The notes under the pieces are model-generated. The model was not told the DNA's origin. It made no database searches and worked only from the letters and a program-made list of their open reading frames with translations. 64,000 nt of DNA, from positions 62,001-126,000 of the forward strand of contig NZ_JANBBF010000009.1 of NCBI RefSeq assembly GCF_024648885.1. Reading direction: 5' to 3'. The stretch is from Prauserella salsuginis (GTDB taxonomy: Bacteria > Actinomycetota > Actinomycetes > Mycobacteriales > Pseudonocardiaceae). A program made the translations under genes and the position numbers. This document shows positions 41,784-50,671 of this stretch, piece after piece; position 1 is the stretch's first letter, and every line of letters starts with the position of its first letter.

Positions 41784-42439
41784 TCCGGGTACTGATCGCC
41801 GACGACCAGGACATGGTGCGCACCGGCTTCCGCATGATCGTGGACGCCTCAGACGACATGGAGGTCGTGGCCGACGTCGCGGACGGGATCGACGCCGTGT
41901 CCAAGGCGCGAGAGCTGCGGCCTGACGTGTGCCTGCTCGACATCCGCATGCCGGGCATGGACGGGCTCGAGGTCACGCGGCAGCTGGCCGGCCCGGACGT
42001 CGCCGACCCGTTGAAGGTCGTCGTCGTGACGACGTTCGACCTCGACGAGTACGTCCACAGCGCGCTCACCGGCGGGGCGTCGGGGTTCCTGCTCAAGGAC
42101 GCGGGGCCTGCGCTGCTGCTGGAGGCCATCCGCGCGGCCGCCCGCGGCGACGCGCTGGTGTCACCGCAGATCACGGTGCGGCTGCTGCAGCACTTCGCCG
42201 ACGCACCCGCCGAGGACGTGCCGACGGTGGAGGAGCCCGCCGAGCCGTTGACGACGCGGGAACTCGACGTCGTGCGCGCGGCGGCCCGCGGCTGCACGAA
42301 CACCGAGATCGGCGAGGAGCTGTTCCTGTCGCTGTCGACCGTGAAGACACACCTCGCCGCGGTGCAGAACAAGATCGGCGCCCGCAACCGGGTCGAGATC
42401 GCCGCGTGGGCGTGGCGGAACCGCGTCGTCACCGACTGA
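41780..42439 (+). CDS. Response regulator, NarL/LuxR family
   Basis: 219 aa. Receiver: IADDQDM, phospho-acceptor Asp in VCLLDIRMPGMDG, VVTTFD, FLLKDAGP. HTH: LTTRELDVVRAAARGCTN, then LFLSLSTVKTHLAAVQNK. Co-translated with the upstream kinase. It closely parallels the pair at 28796-30741, so the two systems are probably paralogues. Confidence 0.93.
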   Translation: MIRVLIADDQDMVRTGFRMIVDASDDMEVVADVADGIDAVSKARELRPDVCLLDIRMPGMDGLEVTRQLAGPDVADPLKVVVVTTFDLDEYVHSALTGGASGFLLKDAGPALLLEAIRAAARGDALVSPQITVRLLQHFADAPAEDVPTVEEPAEPLTTRELDVVRAAARGCTNTEIGEELFLSLSTVKTHLAAVQNKIGARNRVEIAAWAWRNRVVTD

Positions 42440-42493
42440 TCGGCCGACCGGTGCGCAAGGGCGCAGGACCCGGGTGGGTGGAGCATCGCTCGA

Positions 42494-42499
42494 TAGAGT
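42494..42499 (+). promoter_or_regulatory. -10 hexamer, leaderless start
   Basis: TAGAGT within CTCGATAGAGTG, 6 nt before the ATG at 42506; the same decamer CGATAGAGTG precedes the septum-formation gene at 14526. Confidence 0.65.
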
Positions 42500-42505
42500 G
42501 GGCCG

Positions 42506-43816
42506 ATGATCCACCGTCTGACAGCGCCCGTGGTCCTGCCCGCCGATCCGGCCTGTTCCGTCATCCGTGACGGGGCCGTCGACATCGACGAGACCGGCCG
42601 GATCACGTACTGCGGACCGGCGAGCGAGGCCACGGCGGCCGCCGAGACGACGGCCCACAAGTCGGGGATCCTGCTGCCCGGCCTGGTCAACACGCACGCG
42701 CACAGCCCGATGGTGCTGCTCCGCGGCATGGGCGGTGACCTACCGCTGCTGCGCTGGCTCCGCGAGGTCATCTGGCCCACCGAGGCGAGGCTCCGGCCGT
42801 CCGACGTGCACGCGGGCATGGTCCTCGGCTCGGTGGAGATGCTGCGCCGCGGCGTCACGACCAGCGCAGAGATGTACTTCCACGCGGAACAGATGGCCGA
42901 CGCGGTGCTCACGACGGGTGCTCGCGGCATCATCGGCGGGCCGATCATCGACCTGCCGGGCCTCGACTGGCGATCGCTGCTCGCCGATGCCACCAAGTGG
43001 ATCGACGCCGACGGCCTGCGATTCGGGCCCGGCGACCGCATCGAACTGTCGTACGCGGGCCACTCGGCGTACATGCTGCCCGCCGAGGCGCTCGGCGCGA
43101 TCGCCGACGACGCCGCCACGCGCGGCGCCCTGGTGCAGATCCACGTCGCCGAAGCGGCGGAGGAGGACGCCGCGCAGCGCGCCGAGCACGGTTCGGTGCC
43201 GAAGCTGCTCGACGAGGTCGGCCTGCTGCGCGGCAGGCTTATCGCGGCACACGCGGTGCACCTGTCCGATGAGGACATCGCACTACTGGCCTCCCGTGGC
43301 ACCGGCGTCGCCCACTGTCCGGGGTCGAACGCCAAGCTCGCGTCCGGCATCGCCCGGCTGGCCGACCTCCGCGCGGCAGACATCCACATCGGACTCGGCA
43401 CCGACGGCCCCTCCAGCAACGACGACCTCGACCTGTGGGAGGAGGTTCAGCTGTCGGCGATGCTGTCACGTCTCGCCGAAGGGGACGCCACGGCGCTGAC
43501 GGCTCCGGCCGCGTTGCTGCTCGCCACCCGCGGCGGCGCCGATGCCCTTGGCCGCGACGACATCGGCGCGCTCGAACCGGGCCGCTGGGCCGACGTCGTG
43601 CACGTCGACGTCGACGATCCCGCGTTCGCCACGGGCCTCGACGTTCCCGACGACCAGCTGCTGGGCAACCTCGTGTGGGCGGCCGGGTCGCGCAGGGTGC
43701 GGGACGTGTGGGTCGCGGGCGAGCAGGTCGTCACCGACGGCGAATCGTCCCGCGTGGATCGCGGGCAGGCTCAGGCGAACGTCGCCGCCGCGGCGCGGCG
43801 CCTCCGCACGGCCTGA
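42506..43816 (+). CDS. Amidohydrolase, ATZ/TRZ-MtaD-like deaminase
   Basis: 436 aa. Metal site HxH in LVNTHAHSPM (about residue 64), QIHVAEAAEED with the third His, AHAVHLSDED with the fourth and GTDGPSSNDDLD with the catalytic Asp. These fit cytosine/S-adenosylhomocysteine/5-methylthioadenosine deaminase-like amidohydrolases. The nucleoside or triazine-type substrate cannot be fixed. Single gene with a leaderless-type promoter. Confidence 0.9.
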   Translation: MIHRLTAPVVLPADPACSVIRDGAVDIDETGRITYCGPASEATAAAETTAHKSGILLPGLVNTHAHSPMVLLRGMGGDLPLLRWLREVIWPTEARLRPSDVHAGMVLGSVEMLRRGVTTSAEMYFHAEQMADAVLTTGARGIIGGPIIDLPGLDWRSLLADATKWIDADGLRFGPGDRIELSYAGHSAYMLPAEALGAIADDAATRGALVQIHVAEAAEEDAAQRAEHGSVPKLLDEVGLLRGRLIAAHAVHLSDEDIALLASRGTGVAHCPGSNAKLASGIARLADLRAADIHIGLGTDGPSSNDDLDLWEEVQLSAMLSRLAEGDATALTAPAALLLATRGGADALGRDDIGALEPGRWADVVHVDVDDPAFATGLDVPDDQLLGNLVWAAGSRRVRDVWVAGEQVVTDGESSRVDRGQAQANVAAAARRLRTA

Positions 43817-43927
43817 CCGCACCCCGACGCGGCGCCCGCGACGACGGCACCTCGTCGCAGAAGGCCGCACGGCGGACGGCGGGTGTTCGGGCACTCGACG
43901 TCGGACGGGCTTCCCCTCGGCAGCAGG

Positions 43928-43970
43928 CTGCGCCGGTCCCGGCATCCCCCGATGACCGGAACCGGCGCAG
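43928..43970. terminator. Hairpin between convergent amidohydrolase and permease genes
   Basis: 15-bp arms with one mismatch (43928-43942, 43956-43970), 13-nt loop, followed on the plus strand by ATCCCCTTTTCCCC. Confidence 0.75.
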
Positions 43971-44043
43971 ATCCCCTTTTCCCCTTACCGGAAGGCGCCG
44001 ACGATCACTGCGGCGGCACCGTGGCCTGTCACGTCATCGCCGG

Positions 44044-44751
44044 TCACGGAACCGCGCGACGGCTGGTCGCGTAGGTCGCGGCCGCCAGGATCGCGGCGAT
44101 CAACGTCGGATAGCCGGCGAACATCAACAGCGTCGGCGTCTCCGCGAAGAAGTCGAAGACCTGCTGCCACCAGCCCTGCGACCCGACCAGCGCCATCAGG
44201 CCGACGAGCAGGGCACCGAGGGCCAGCCCCAGGACCCACACGCCCAGCTGCCCCCAGCGGTGGAACACGATGCCCGCCCACAGCCCGGCGAACGACAGCA
44301 GCAGGAACGGTCCCGCGTACACGAGGACCTGCGTCACCACGTTGCTCTCCTGCAGGAACGGCAGGTCGAACATCGCGAGGTCGAGCCCCCAGCCACCGGT
44401 TGCCCCCTCGAGCAGCGCCATGACCCAGATGATGACGCCGTACACCAGCGCCTGGCCGACGATGACCAGTCCCGCAGCGCCGACGAAATCGCGTCGTGTG
44501 ACGCTGATGCCGAGTGCGAACGGGAACATCTGCGTCATCGTCTGGACGTGCGTCACCAGCGTCACGATGTAGATCGAGATCAGCGCGCCGGTGATCGCGG
44601 ACTCACCCGGAGGCGACGGTGTCTGGATCGCCATGAAGATCACGATGTTGGCCGCCAACACGCAGACGAGCACCAGCAGCGGCATGCCGAGCACCATGCG
44701 CGCGTTCACCAGCTGAATCCGCGCGACTTTCACGAGCTGTGTCAGTGTCAT
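44044..44751 (-). CDS. ABC transporter permease (YtrC/D-like)
   Basis: 235 aa with six hydrophobic segments. It starts with a short amphipathic helix (LVKVARIQLVNAR) and has a GISVTRRDFVGAAG loop between spans 2 and 3, which in this class contacts the ATPase. Its ATG overlaps the stop of the ATP-binding gene by 4 bp, giving a GntR-ATPase-permease operon. No periplasmic binding protein. Export of, or protection from, cell-wall-active compounds is a common role of such ytr operons; inferred. Confidence 0.82.
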   Translation of the reverse strand: MTLTQLVKVARIQLVNARMVLGMPLLVLVCVLAANIVIFMAIQTPSPPGESAITGALISIYIVTLVTHVQTMTQMFPFALGISVTRRDFVGAAGLVIVGQALVYGVIIWVMALLEGATGGWGLDLAMFDLPFLQESNVVTQVLVYAGPFLLLSFAGLWAGIVFHRWGQLGVWVLGLALGALLVGLMALVGSQGWWQQVFDFFAETPTLLMFAGYPTLIAAILAAATYATSRRAVP

Positions 44752-45662
44752 GACCAGGCCCCCTTGCCGTTGCCCTTGCCATTTCCGTTGCCTGAACCCG
44801 CGAGCGCGGCGTCGTGGAACTGTGTGGTGCGGACGACGAGCTGCTGCAGCGATACCGGCTCGACCTGCAGGCTTGCCGTGTCACGGCCGGTGGGTACGCC
44901 GGATACGAGCACGCGCGTGAAGCCGCCCAGGTCCTCGCGGTGCAGCACCTCGTGGCCGTCGGAGAACTGTTCGACCGCCTTCGTGGGACCGCTGACCGTC
45001 ACGGCCTGGCTGCGCAGGTTCTCGGAGGAGTCGTCCATGACGATCCGGCCGCGGTCGATCACGGTGACGTGCTCGATGATGTCCGCGACCTCGTCGATGA
45101 GGTGTGTCGAGAGCACGATCGTGCGGGGGTGCTCGGCGTAGTCGGCGATCAGGTGGTCGTAGAACGCCTGCCGTGCCACGGCATCCAGCCCGAGGTACGG
45201 CTCGTCGAACAGCGTCACCGGTGCGCGCGCGGCGAGTCCGATGATCACGCCGACGGACGAGAGTTGCCCGCGCGACAGTTTCCTCACCCGACTCTTGAGC
45301 GGCAGCCGGAACTCCTCGACGAGCCGGTCGGCGAAATCCTGGTCCCAGTTCGGGAAGACCATCGCCGCGGCTTCGAGCGCGTGCCGGGCCACAAAGATGT
45401 CGGGATAGCGCTGCGATTCCTTGATGAAGCACACGCGGCTGAGCACGTCGGCGTTCTCGTACGGATTCTCGCCGAACACGCGGACCTGTCCCGAGGTCGG
45501 AACCTCCTGGCCCGTGAGCATCCGCATCGCCGTGCTCTTGCCCGCACCGTTGCGGCCGAGCAGGCCGTGGATGCGGTTCTCGTGCAGGTCGAACGAGACG
45601 TCGTCGACGGCCCGGGTGTCGCCGTAGCGTTTCGTCACCCCTCGCAGGCTCACCACGCTCAT
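44748..45662 (-). CDS. ABC transporter ATP-binding protein (YtrB-like)
   Basis: 304 aa. Walker A GRNGAGKST, signature KLSRGQLSSVGVIIGLA (LSRGQ), Walker B VTLFDEPYLGLD, H-loop LSTHLIDE. The last ~15 residues are a Gly/Asn/Lys repeat (GNGNGKGNGKG) from GGCAA-type repeats. ATG overlaps the GntR stop by 4 bp. Order regulator-ATPase-permease matches the ytrAB type of operon. Confidence 0.9.
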   Translation of the reverse strand: MSVVSLRGVTKRYGDTRAVDDVSFDLHENRIHGLLGRNGAGKSTAMRMLTGQEVPTSGQVRVFGENPYENADVLSRVCFIKESQRYPDIFVARHALEAAAMVFPNWDQDFADRLVEEFRLPLKSRVRKLSRGQLSSVGVIIGLAARAPVTLFDEPYLGLDAVARQAFYDHLIADYAEHPRTIVLSTHLIDEVADIIEHVTVIDRGRIVMDDSSENLRSQAVTVSGPTKAVEQFSDGHEVLHREDLGGFTRVLVSGVPTGRDTASLQVEPVSLQQLVVRTTQFHDAALAGSGNGNGKGNGKGAWS

Positions 45663-46030
45663 TGGTCGTCCCTCCAGGCGTCGATCATCTTCTTCACGTC
45701 CTCGGCGTCCATCTCGAGTCGTCTCGCCTCTGCGAGCAGCGGCGCGATGTAGGAGCGACCGAATGCTTCCTGCCTGCGTTCGACGAGCTTTTCCCTGGCC
45801 CCCGCCGGTACGAACATTCCGACCCCCCGTTTCTTGTAGAGCAGGCCATCCGCCACGAGCTGATTGATGCCGTTCGCCGCGGTGGCGGGGTTGATCCGGT
45901 GGAACGCGGCCAGCTCGTTCGTGGACGGCGCCCTGCTCTCCTCCGGCAGGGAGCCGTCGATGATCGAGTCCTCGATCTGTTCCGCGATCTGTTGGAACAG
46001 CGGCCGCGCGTCGTCCATCACGATCGCCAC
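45659..46030 (-). CDS. GntR family repressor, YtrA subfamily
   Basis: 123 aa. Winged HTH of GntR type: PLFQQIAEQIEDSIIDGSLPEE, then STNELAAFHRINPATAANGINQL, and a wing at GLLYKKRGVGMFV. Only ~50 residues follow, the short helical dimerisation tail of the YtrA group. GTG 46030 is used; ATG 46018 is an alternative. Directly upstream lies a perfect palindrome. Self-repression of the ytr-like operon is expected. Confidence 0.92.
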   Translation of the reverse strand: MAIVMDDARPLFQQIAEQIEDSIIDGSLPEESRAPSTNELAAFHRINPATAANGINQLVADGLLYKKRGVGMFVPAGAREKLVERRQEAFGRSYIAPLLAEARRLEMDAEDVKKMIDAWRDDQ

Positions 46031-46033
46031 CCG

Positions 46034-46052
46034 ATGAACCGCATTGGTTCAT
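46034..46052. promoter_or_regulatory. YtrA/GntR operator
   Basis: ATGAACC-GCATT-GGTTCAT: perfect 7-bp arms, 5-bp spacer, ending 3 bp before the GntR start codon. Fits the YtrA-type operator form. Confidence 0.8.
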
Positions 46053-46157
46053 TAGTCATGTAGGTAACCATGACACCGGGGTGGTCGGGTGTCAACTCGA
46101 CACGGAACGGAGGGAGTGAGACCACATCGAGCCAGGACCGCGGACGACGTCCGCCGT

Positions 46158-46163
46158 TAGAGT
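46158..46163 (+). promoter_or_regulatory. -10 hexamer, leaderless start
   Basis: TAGAGT, 7 nt before the GTG at 46171. Confidence 0.6.
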
Positions 46164-46170
46164 CCGTGTT

Positions 46171-46881
46171 GTGGGAGCGGTCACAGCGGCGGGGGAGTTC
46201 TCCCCGTACGGGTTGTCGCACTGGCTGGCCGTGGGAGCCTTCGCGGTCGGCGCAGCGCTGGTCGTCCACCTCGGCCGGCGGCAGCGGGGAACCGCGCGTG
46301 CCAGGCACTTCAGCCGGGCGTTCGCGGTGACGATCGTCGTCCTCAGCGTGGCGGACCTGTGGTACGAGCTCGTGCCCCCGACCCTCGAACGCTCGGTGCC
46401 GTTGCACCTGTCGGACCTCGTACCGCTGGTCGCCGCCTACGCCTTGTACTTCCAGCGCGCGTGGGCTCACGCCCTCGCCTACTACTGGGGGCTGGTGCTG
46501 AGTACCCAGGCGTTGATCTCACCTGCGCTGACCGGTCCGGACTTCCCGCACGCCAACTATGTGCTGTTCTGGGGGAGTCATCTACTGGCCGTACTGGCCG
46601 CGATCTACCTCACCTGGGGCCTGGGGATGCGCGTCGACTGGCGCAGCTACCGGCTCGCGGTCGCCGTCACGCTGACGTGGGCGACCGTGACGATGACGTT
46701 CAACGCCGCTGCCGGCACCAACTACGGTTTCCTCAACGGCAAATCCGACACGGTGTCCGCACTGGACCTGTTCGGCCCGTGGCCCTGGTATCTGCCGCCC
46801 GTCGCCGCACTGCTCCTCGCGGTGTGGGCACTGATGACCTGGCCCTGGGTGCGGCTCCGCGATCGCAACCACGTCACGTGA
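46171..46881 (+). CDS. TIGR02206/YwaF family membrane protein
   Basis: 236 aa with seven hydrophobic segments. Family markers: EFSPYGLSHW near the start, PLHLSDL in the middle, TLTWATVTMTFNAAAGTNYGFLNGK and GPWPWYLP near the end. These match the uncharacterised TIGR02206 (B. subtilis YwaF) group. Integral inner-membrane protein with no known biochemical role. Convergent with an SDR gene. Confidence 0.88.
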   Translation: MGAVTAAGEFSPYGLSHWLAVGAFAVGAALVVHLGRRQRGTARARHFSRAFAVTIVVLSVADLWYELVPPTLERSVPLHLSDLVPLVAAYALYFQRAWAHALAYYWGLVLSTQALISPALTGPDFPHANYVLFWGSHLLAVLAAIYLTWGLGMRVDWRSYRLAVAVTLTWATVTMTFNAAAGTNYGFLNGKSDTVSALDLFGPWPWYLPPVAALLLAVWALMTWPWVRLRDRNHVT

Positions 46882-46903
46882 TGCCCGGAAACCCGAGCGA
46901 GCG

Positions 46904-46932
46904 GCCGGGGCCGACGATCTGCCGGCCCCGGC
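46904..46932. terminator. Hairpin between convergent TIGR02206 and SDR genes
   Basis: Perfect 10-bp arms GCCGGGGCCG (46904-46913) and complement (46923-46932), 9-nt loop. Confidence 0.6.
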
Positions 46933-46938
46933 GGAGGC

Positions 46939-47631
46939 TCACCGGTGAGGACGGGGACGGACTGTGACGTCGGTCAGATGGGCGTCGGCACCGGCCAACA
47001 CGGCCGCGGACACCGCACCCGCGACCGACTCCGGGCGCAGGTACCTCTCCGGGCGGTACTCGCCACCCTCGCCCGCGACCACGGCCTGCTGCATCTCGGT
47101 GTCGGTCCGGCCCGGGTACACCGACGTCACACGTAGGCCGTTCGGCTCCTCCTCCGCGCGCAGGGCGTCCGCGAACGCGCGCACACCGAACTTGCTCGCC
47201 GCGTACGGCCCCCAGCCCTCCCGGGCGGACAGCCCCTGACCGGAGTTGATCACCACGACGTGACCGTGTGCCCTGCGCAGTGCCGGCAGCAACAACCGGG
47301 TCAGCTCGGCCACGGCGACGACATTGACCTCGAAGTTCGCGCGCCACGACTCGGCTGCCGAATCGACCACGTCACCGAGCCGGGCGACACCAGCGGAGTG
47401 GACGAGCACGTCGAGGTGCTCGATCCGCGCGGCTGCGTCGGCGACGGCGGCCTCGTCGGACAGGTCGACAGCCCAGGGCTGCGCGTCGGGCAGCTCGGCC
47501 GCGAGCGCGGACAGTGCCGCCTCGTCCCTGCCACCGAGCAGGACCCGATGGGTGTCGGCGAGGGTACGGGCGACGGCGGCTCCGATGCCGCGCGAGGATC
47601 CGGTGACGAGTGCGAGTGGGCGATCGGTCAT
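46939..47631 (-). CDS. SDR-family oxidoreductase (classical)
   Basis: 230 aa. TGSSRGIG cofactor loop at 10-17, GGRD for NADP preference, HSAGVA (NNAG position), catalytic Ser in VINSGQG, YAASK active site. Compact classical SDR without a substrate-specific insertion. ATG 47631 has a TACCGT -10 7 nt upstream. Divergent from the alpha/beta hydrolase. Confidence 0.9.
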   Translation of the reverse strand: MTDRPLALVTGSSRGIGAAVARTLADTHRVLLGGRDEAALSALAAELPDAQPWAVDLSDEAAVADAAARIEHLDVLVHSAGVARLGDVVDSAAESWRANFEVNVVAVAELTRLLLPALRRAHGHVVVINSGQGLSAREGWGPYAASKFGVRAFADALRAEEEPNGLRVTSVYPGRTDTEMQQAVVAGEGGEYRPERYLRPESVAGAVSAAVLAGADAHLTDVTVRPRPHR

Positions 47632-47638
47632 GGCCGCC

Positions 47639-47644
47639 ACGGTA
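47639..47644 (-). promoter_or_regulatory. -10 hexamer, leaderless start
   Basis: TACCGT on the minus strand, 7 nt before the SDR ATG at 47631. Confidence 0.6.
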
Positions 47645-47701
47645 ATGCGCTTGTGCCAGGCTTGGGCAGCGAGATCAACGACGATCGAGGAGGAACACGG
47701 C

Positions 47702-48445
47702 ATGCGCAAGGTCGGCAGCGGCGAGCACATCGTCATCGCACTGCACGGATGGTTCGGCTCCAGTGGAGCGTGGACGGCGTTCGAGCCCCACCTCGACCGG
47801 GACCGGTTCACCTACGTCTTCCCCGATTACCGCGGCTACGGCGACAGGCGCGGCGAATCCGGCGACTACAGCATCGCGGAAGCGGCCGCCGACGTGCTGG
47901 CACTGGCCGACGAGCTCGGCGCGGACCGGTTCTCCCTCGTCGGCCACTCGATGGGCGGCAGCGTGATGCAGTACGTGTACGCCGAGGCGCCCGAACGAGT
48001 ACGCGCGATGGTCGGCATCTCGCCGGTTCCCGCGAGCGGTGTGCCGCTGGACGAACAGAGCAGGCAGCTGTTCGCGGGCGCCGCCGATTCGCCCGACAAC
48101 CGGCGCGCGATCGTGGACTTCACCACCGGAAACCGCCTCACCGGCACGTGGCTCGACGCGATCGTGCGGCACTCGCTCGAAGCCGACCGCGACGCCGTCG
48201 CCGCCTACTTCGAAGCCTGGAGCGGCACCGACTTCCACGACCGCATCACGGGAAGCGACGTTCCGATCAAGGTGATCGCGGGCGAAAACGACCCGGCGCT
48301 CGGGCCGGACACGATGAAGGCGACGTTCGCCGAGTGGTACCCGAGGGTGGAACTCGAACAGCTCGCGGGCGCCGGGCACTACGGCATCGACGAGACCCCG
48401 GTCGCCCTGGCCACGTCCGTGGAACGCTTCCTCGCCGAGGCGTGA
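47702..48445 (+). CDS. Alpha/beta hydrolase
   Basis: 247 aa from the ATG at 47702 with GAGGAGG 8-9 nt upstream. HGWFGS oxyanion region, nucleophile Ser in GHSMGG (about residue 83), acid in AGENDPALGP and catalytic His in GAGHYGID. A lid insertion lies at about 118-170. Substrate not determinable; possibly an esterase or epoxide/haloalkane-type hydrolase. Ended by a hairpin of the dispersed family. Confidence 0.88.
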   Translation: MRKVGSGEHIVIALHGWFGSSGAWTAFEPHLDRDRFTYVFPDYRGYGDRRGESGDYSIAEAAADVLALADELGADRFSLVGHSMGGSVMQYVYAEAPERVRAMVGISPVPASGVPLDEQSRQLFAGAADSPDNRRAIVDFTTGNRLTGTWLDAIVRHSLEADRDAVAAYFEAWSGTDFHDRITGSDVPIKVIAGENDPALGPDTMKATFAEWYPRVELEQLAGAGHYGIDETPVALATSVERFLAEA

Positions 48446-48464
48446 CGCGGTGTAGTCAGCGAAA

Positions 48465-48519
48465 TGCCCCCAAGGGCACCCTGGTTGCATTGAACGCAAC
48501 CAAAGTGCCCTTGGGGGCA
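48465..48519. terminator. Dispersed-family hairpin between convergent hydrolase and phoX
   Basis: 24-bp arms with two adjacent mismatches (48465-48488, 48496-48519), 7-nt loop; outer 15 bp TGCCCCCAAGGGCAC matches the family core. Confidence 0.88.
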
Positions 48520-48544
48520 AAACCGGACGACCCGCTCGGGGCGC

Positions 48545-50602
48545 TCAGGCGCCGATGCGGCCGCCGTCGGACTTGCGGACCGCGACGATCGCCGGCCGGG
48601 CGTGGCCGCCGTCGGGCCAGCTCGACCCCGGCTCACCGCCCTCGCCCGGGTGCTGCACCGCAACGAGCACCAGGTCGTCACGCACGACCGGACCGCACGT
48701 CTCGGCACCCACCGGCACGGTCAGGAACTGCTTGACCTGCCCGCGGTTCGGGCCCGTGACCGGCACGGAGAACAGCCCGTCGTTGGAACCCAGCGCGTTG
48801 CCGTCCGTGGAGATCCAGAGGTTGCCGTAGCCGTCGAAGGCCACGTTGTCCGGGCACGAGATCGGGCTGACCTGGCTCTTGTCGAACCCGCCGAAGTACG
48901 TGTCGGCCGCATCCGGGTCACCGCACACGAGCAGCAGCCGCCAGCGGAACTTCGTCTCCGTGCCGTCCTCGTCCCATTCGAGGACGTGGCCGTTCTTGTT
49001 GCCGTTACGCGGGTTCGGCTCGTCGGCACCGGCCTTGCCTGCGGCGCCGCGGTCGCTGTTGTTGGTCAGCGCGGCGTAGATACGGCCGGTGACCGGATTC
49101 GGCTCGATGTCCTCGGGGCGGTCCATCTTCGTGGCGCCCACCTTGTCGGCGGCGAGCCGCGTGAAGACGTACACCTCCTCGGCGGTAAAGCCGTCCACAA
49201 AGGACTTGTCGCCGCTGGCGAGCGCGATCCACTCGCCGGTGCCGTCGAACTCGCCGTCCGAGGGGAGCGTGCCGCTGCCGTCGATCTCCTCGGCCGGACT
49301 GTTGCCGGTGAACTTGGCGACGTACAACGTGCCCTCGTCCAGCAGGGCCATGTTGTGCCTGCGGGCGTGCGCGCTGCGGCCCGGCTTGTACCGGCCGTTG
49401 GAGACGAACTTGTAGATGTAGTCGAACCGCTCGTCGTCGCCCGAGTACACGACCACGCGGCCGTCCCGCGCGATCTTGACGTTGGCGGCCTCGTGCTTGA
49501 ACCGGCCCAGTGCGGTGTGTTTGATCGGCTTGGCGTTCGGATCGTTCGGATCGATCTCGACGACCCAGCCGAAGCGGTGGACCTCGTTGGGCTCCTGCGA
49601 GATGTCCCAGCGCTTGTCGAAGCGCTCCCACTTGCGGGTCGTCTCACCGCCTGCGAGGCCGTACCGGTCGAGCCGCTCGGCCTGCACCGGATCGGTCACC
49701 CGCTCGCCGTGGGCGAAGTACTGGTGGAAGTTCTCCTCGCCGGACAGCACCGTGCCCCACGGCGTGACCCCACCCGCACAGTTGTTCTGCGTACCGTGGA
49801 CGATCGTGCCCGTCGGGTCGGCGGACGTCTTCAGCAGGTCCGAACCGGCGACCGGACCGCGCACCTCGAACTCGGTGTCGAGCGTGATGCGGCGGTTGTA
49901 CCGGCTGGGCTTGACCTCGAGGCCGCCGTCACGGGTGCGGTCCGCCTGCACCACCGAAAGACCGTGCGCCGCCCACGCGATGCGCACCTGCTCCTCGGTG
50001 GGGTTCGCCTCGTCGTAGCTGCCTTCCGGGAACATCTCCGTCTCGGTGGTGTACTCGTGGTTGACCACCAGGAAGTTGCGCTGGCCGGAGCCGTCCTGCG
50101 GGATGAGGCCGACGAAGTCGTTGTTGTAGCCGAACTGCTTCGCCTGCGCTGCCGCGGTCTGGCCGTTCACGTCGAACGCGGGCGCACCCGGCACCACGGG
50201 ATCGCCCCAGCGGATGACGACCTGCTGCTCGTAACCCTCCGGCACGGTCACGGCGTCGCGGCTGTTCGGCGCGACGGGTTCGAAGTCGGTTCCGGGAACG
50301 GAACGCCCGCCCTGGCGACCGTTGCCCCGGCCAGGGTTCGCGGCCAGTGCCGGCACCTCGGCCGCGGCAGTGCCCGACATCGCGGCGAACCCGGCGGCCG
50401 TCGCCGCCATGACGCCACCGGCTCGCAGCGCGCCACGCCGGGACATGACGCTTCGCACGACGTCGCCGAAGTACTCGTTGTCGGAGGTGTTCGGGGCTGG
50501 GTGGGAACACTGATTGCCGCAACGGTATTCACACGTCACCGGCGAACGACCGGTTCGGTGGGTAGTCAGCAGTGGGAGCAGTCGCCCAGGCTTGGCGGAC
50601 AC
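48545..50602 (-). CDS. phoX: PhoX family alkaline phosphatase, Tat-exported
   Basis: 685 aa. Highly typical PhoX/DUF839 N-terminus: LLPLLTTHRTGRSPVTCEY and a Cys pair, then a twin-arginine signal SRRGALRAGG at about residues 54-63. The body contains the PhoX landmarks NNCAGGVTPWGT, LSGEENFHQYF, RFGWVVEIDP, EDIEPNP and a late C-rich SCPDNVAFD. PhoX enzymes are Ca2+/Fe3+-dependent extracytoplasmic phosphatases for organic phosphate. GTG 50602 has GGAGG 4 nt upstream; GTG 50617 is an alternative. A PHO-box promoter is upstream, consistent with phosphate starvation control. Confidence 0.93.
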   Translation of the reverse strand: MSAKPGRLLPLLTTHRTGRSPVTCEYRCGNQCSHPAPNTSDNEYFGDVVRSVMSRRGALRAGGVMAATAAGFAAMSGTAAAEVPALAANPGRGNGRQGGRSVPGTDFEPVAPNSRDAVTVPEGYEQQVVIRWGDPVVPGAPAFDVNGQTAAAQAKQFGYNNDFVGLIPQDGSGQRNFLVVNHEYTTETEMFPEGSYDEANPTEEQVRIAWAAHGLSVVQADRTRDGGLEVKPSRYNRRITLDTEFEVRGPVAGSDLLKTSADPTGTIVHGTQNNCAGGVTPWGTVLSGEENFHQYFAHGERVTDPVQAERLDRYGLAGGETTRKWERFDKRWDISQEPNEVHRFGWVVEIDPNDPNAKPIKHTALGRFKHEAANVKIARDGRVVVYSGDDERFDYIYKFVSNGRYKPGRSAHARRHNMALLDEGTLYVAKFTGNSPAEEIDGSGTLPSDGEFDGTGEWIALASGDKSFVDGFTAEEVYVFTRLAADKVGATKMDRPEDIEPNPVTGRIYAALTNNSDRGAAGKAGADEPNPRNGNKNGHVLEWDEDGTETKFRWRLLLVCGDPDAADTYFGGFDKSQVSPISCPDNVAFDGYGNLWISTDGNALGSNDGLFSVPVTGPNRGQVKQFLTVPVGAETCGPVVRDDLVLVAVQHPGEGGEPGSSWPDGGHARPAIVAVRKSDGGRIGA

Positions 50603-50638
50603 GCGGCCTCCAGTCACTCGGTCAGGGGAACAAACGTG

Positions 50639-50644
50639 ACGTTA
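50639..50644 (-). promoter_or_regulatory. phoX -10 hexamer
   Basis: TAACGT on the minus strand, 27 bp downstream of the PHO box; leader to GTG 50602 would be about 30 nt. Confidence 0.5.
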
Positions 50645-50671
50645 GGTGCCGAACTTGAGTCCCTCTCATCC

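Noticed and set aside
47260-48735. Long alternative frame covering the alpha/beta hydrolase on the plus strand
   Set aside because: Out of frame with the recognised hydrolase motifs and runs through the terminator hairpin.
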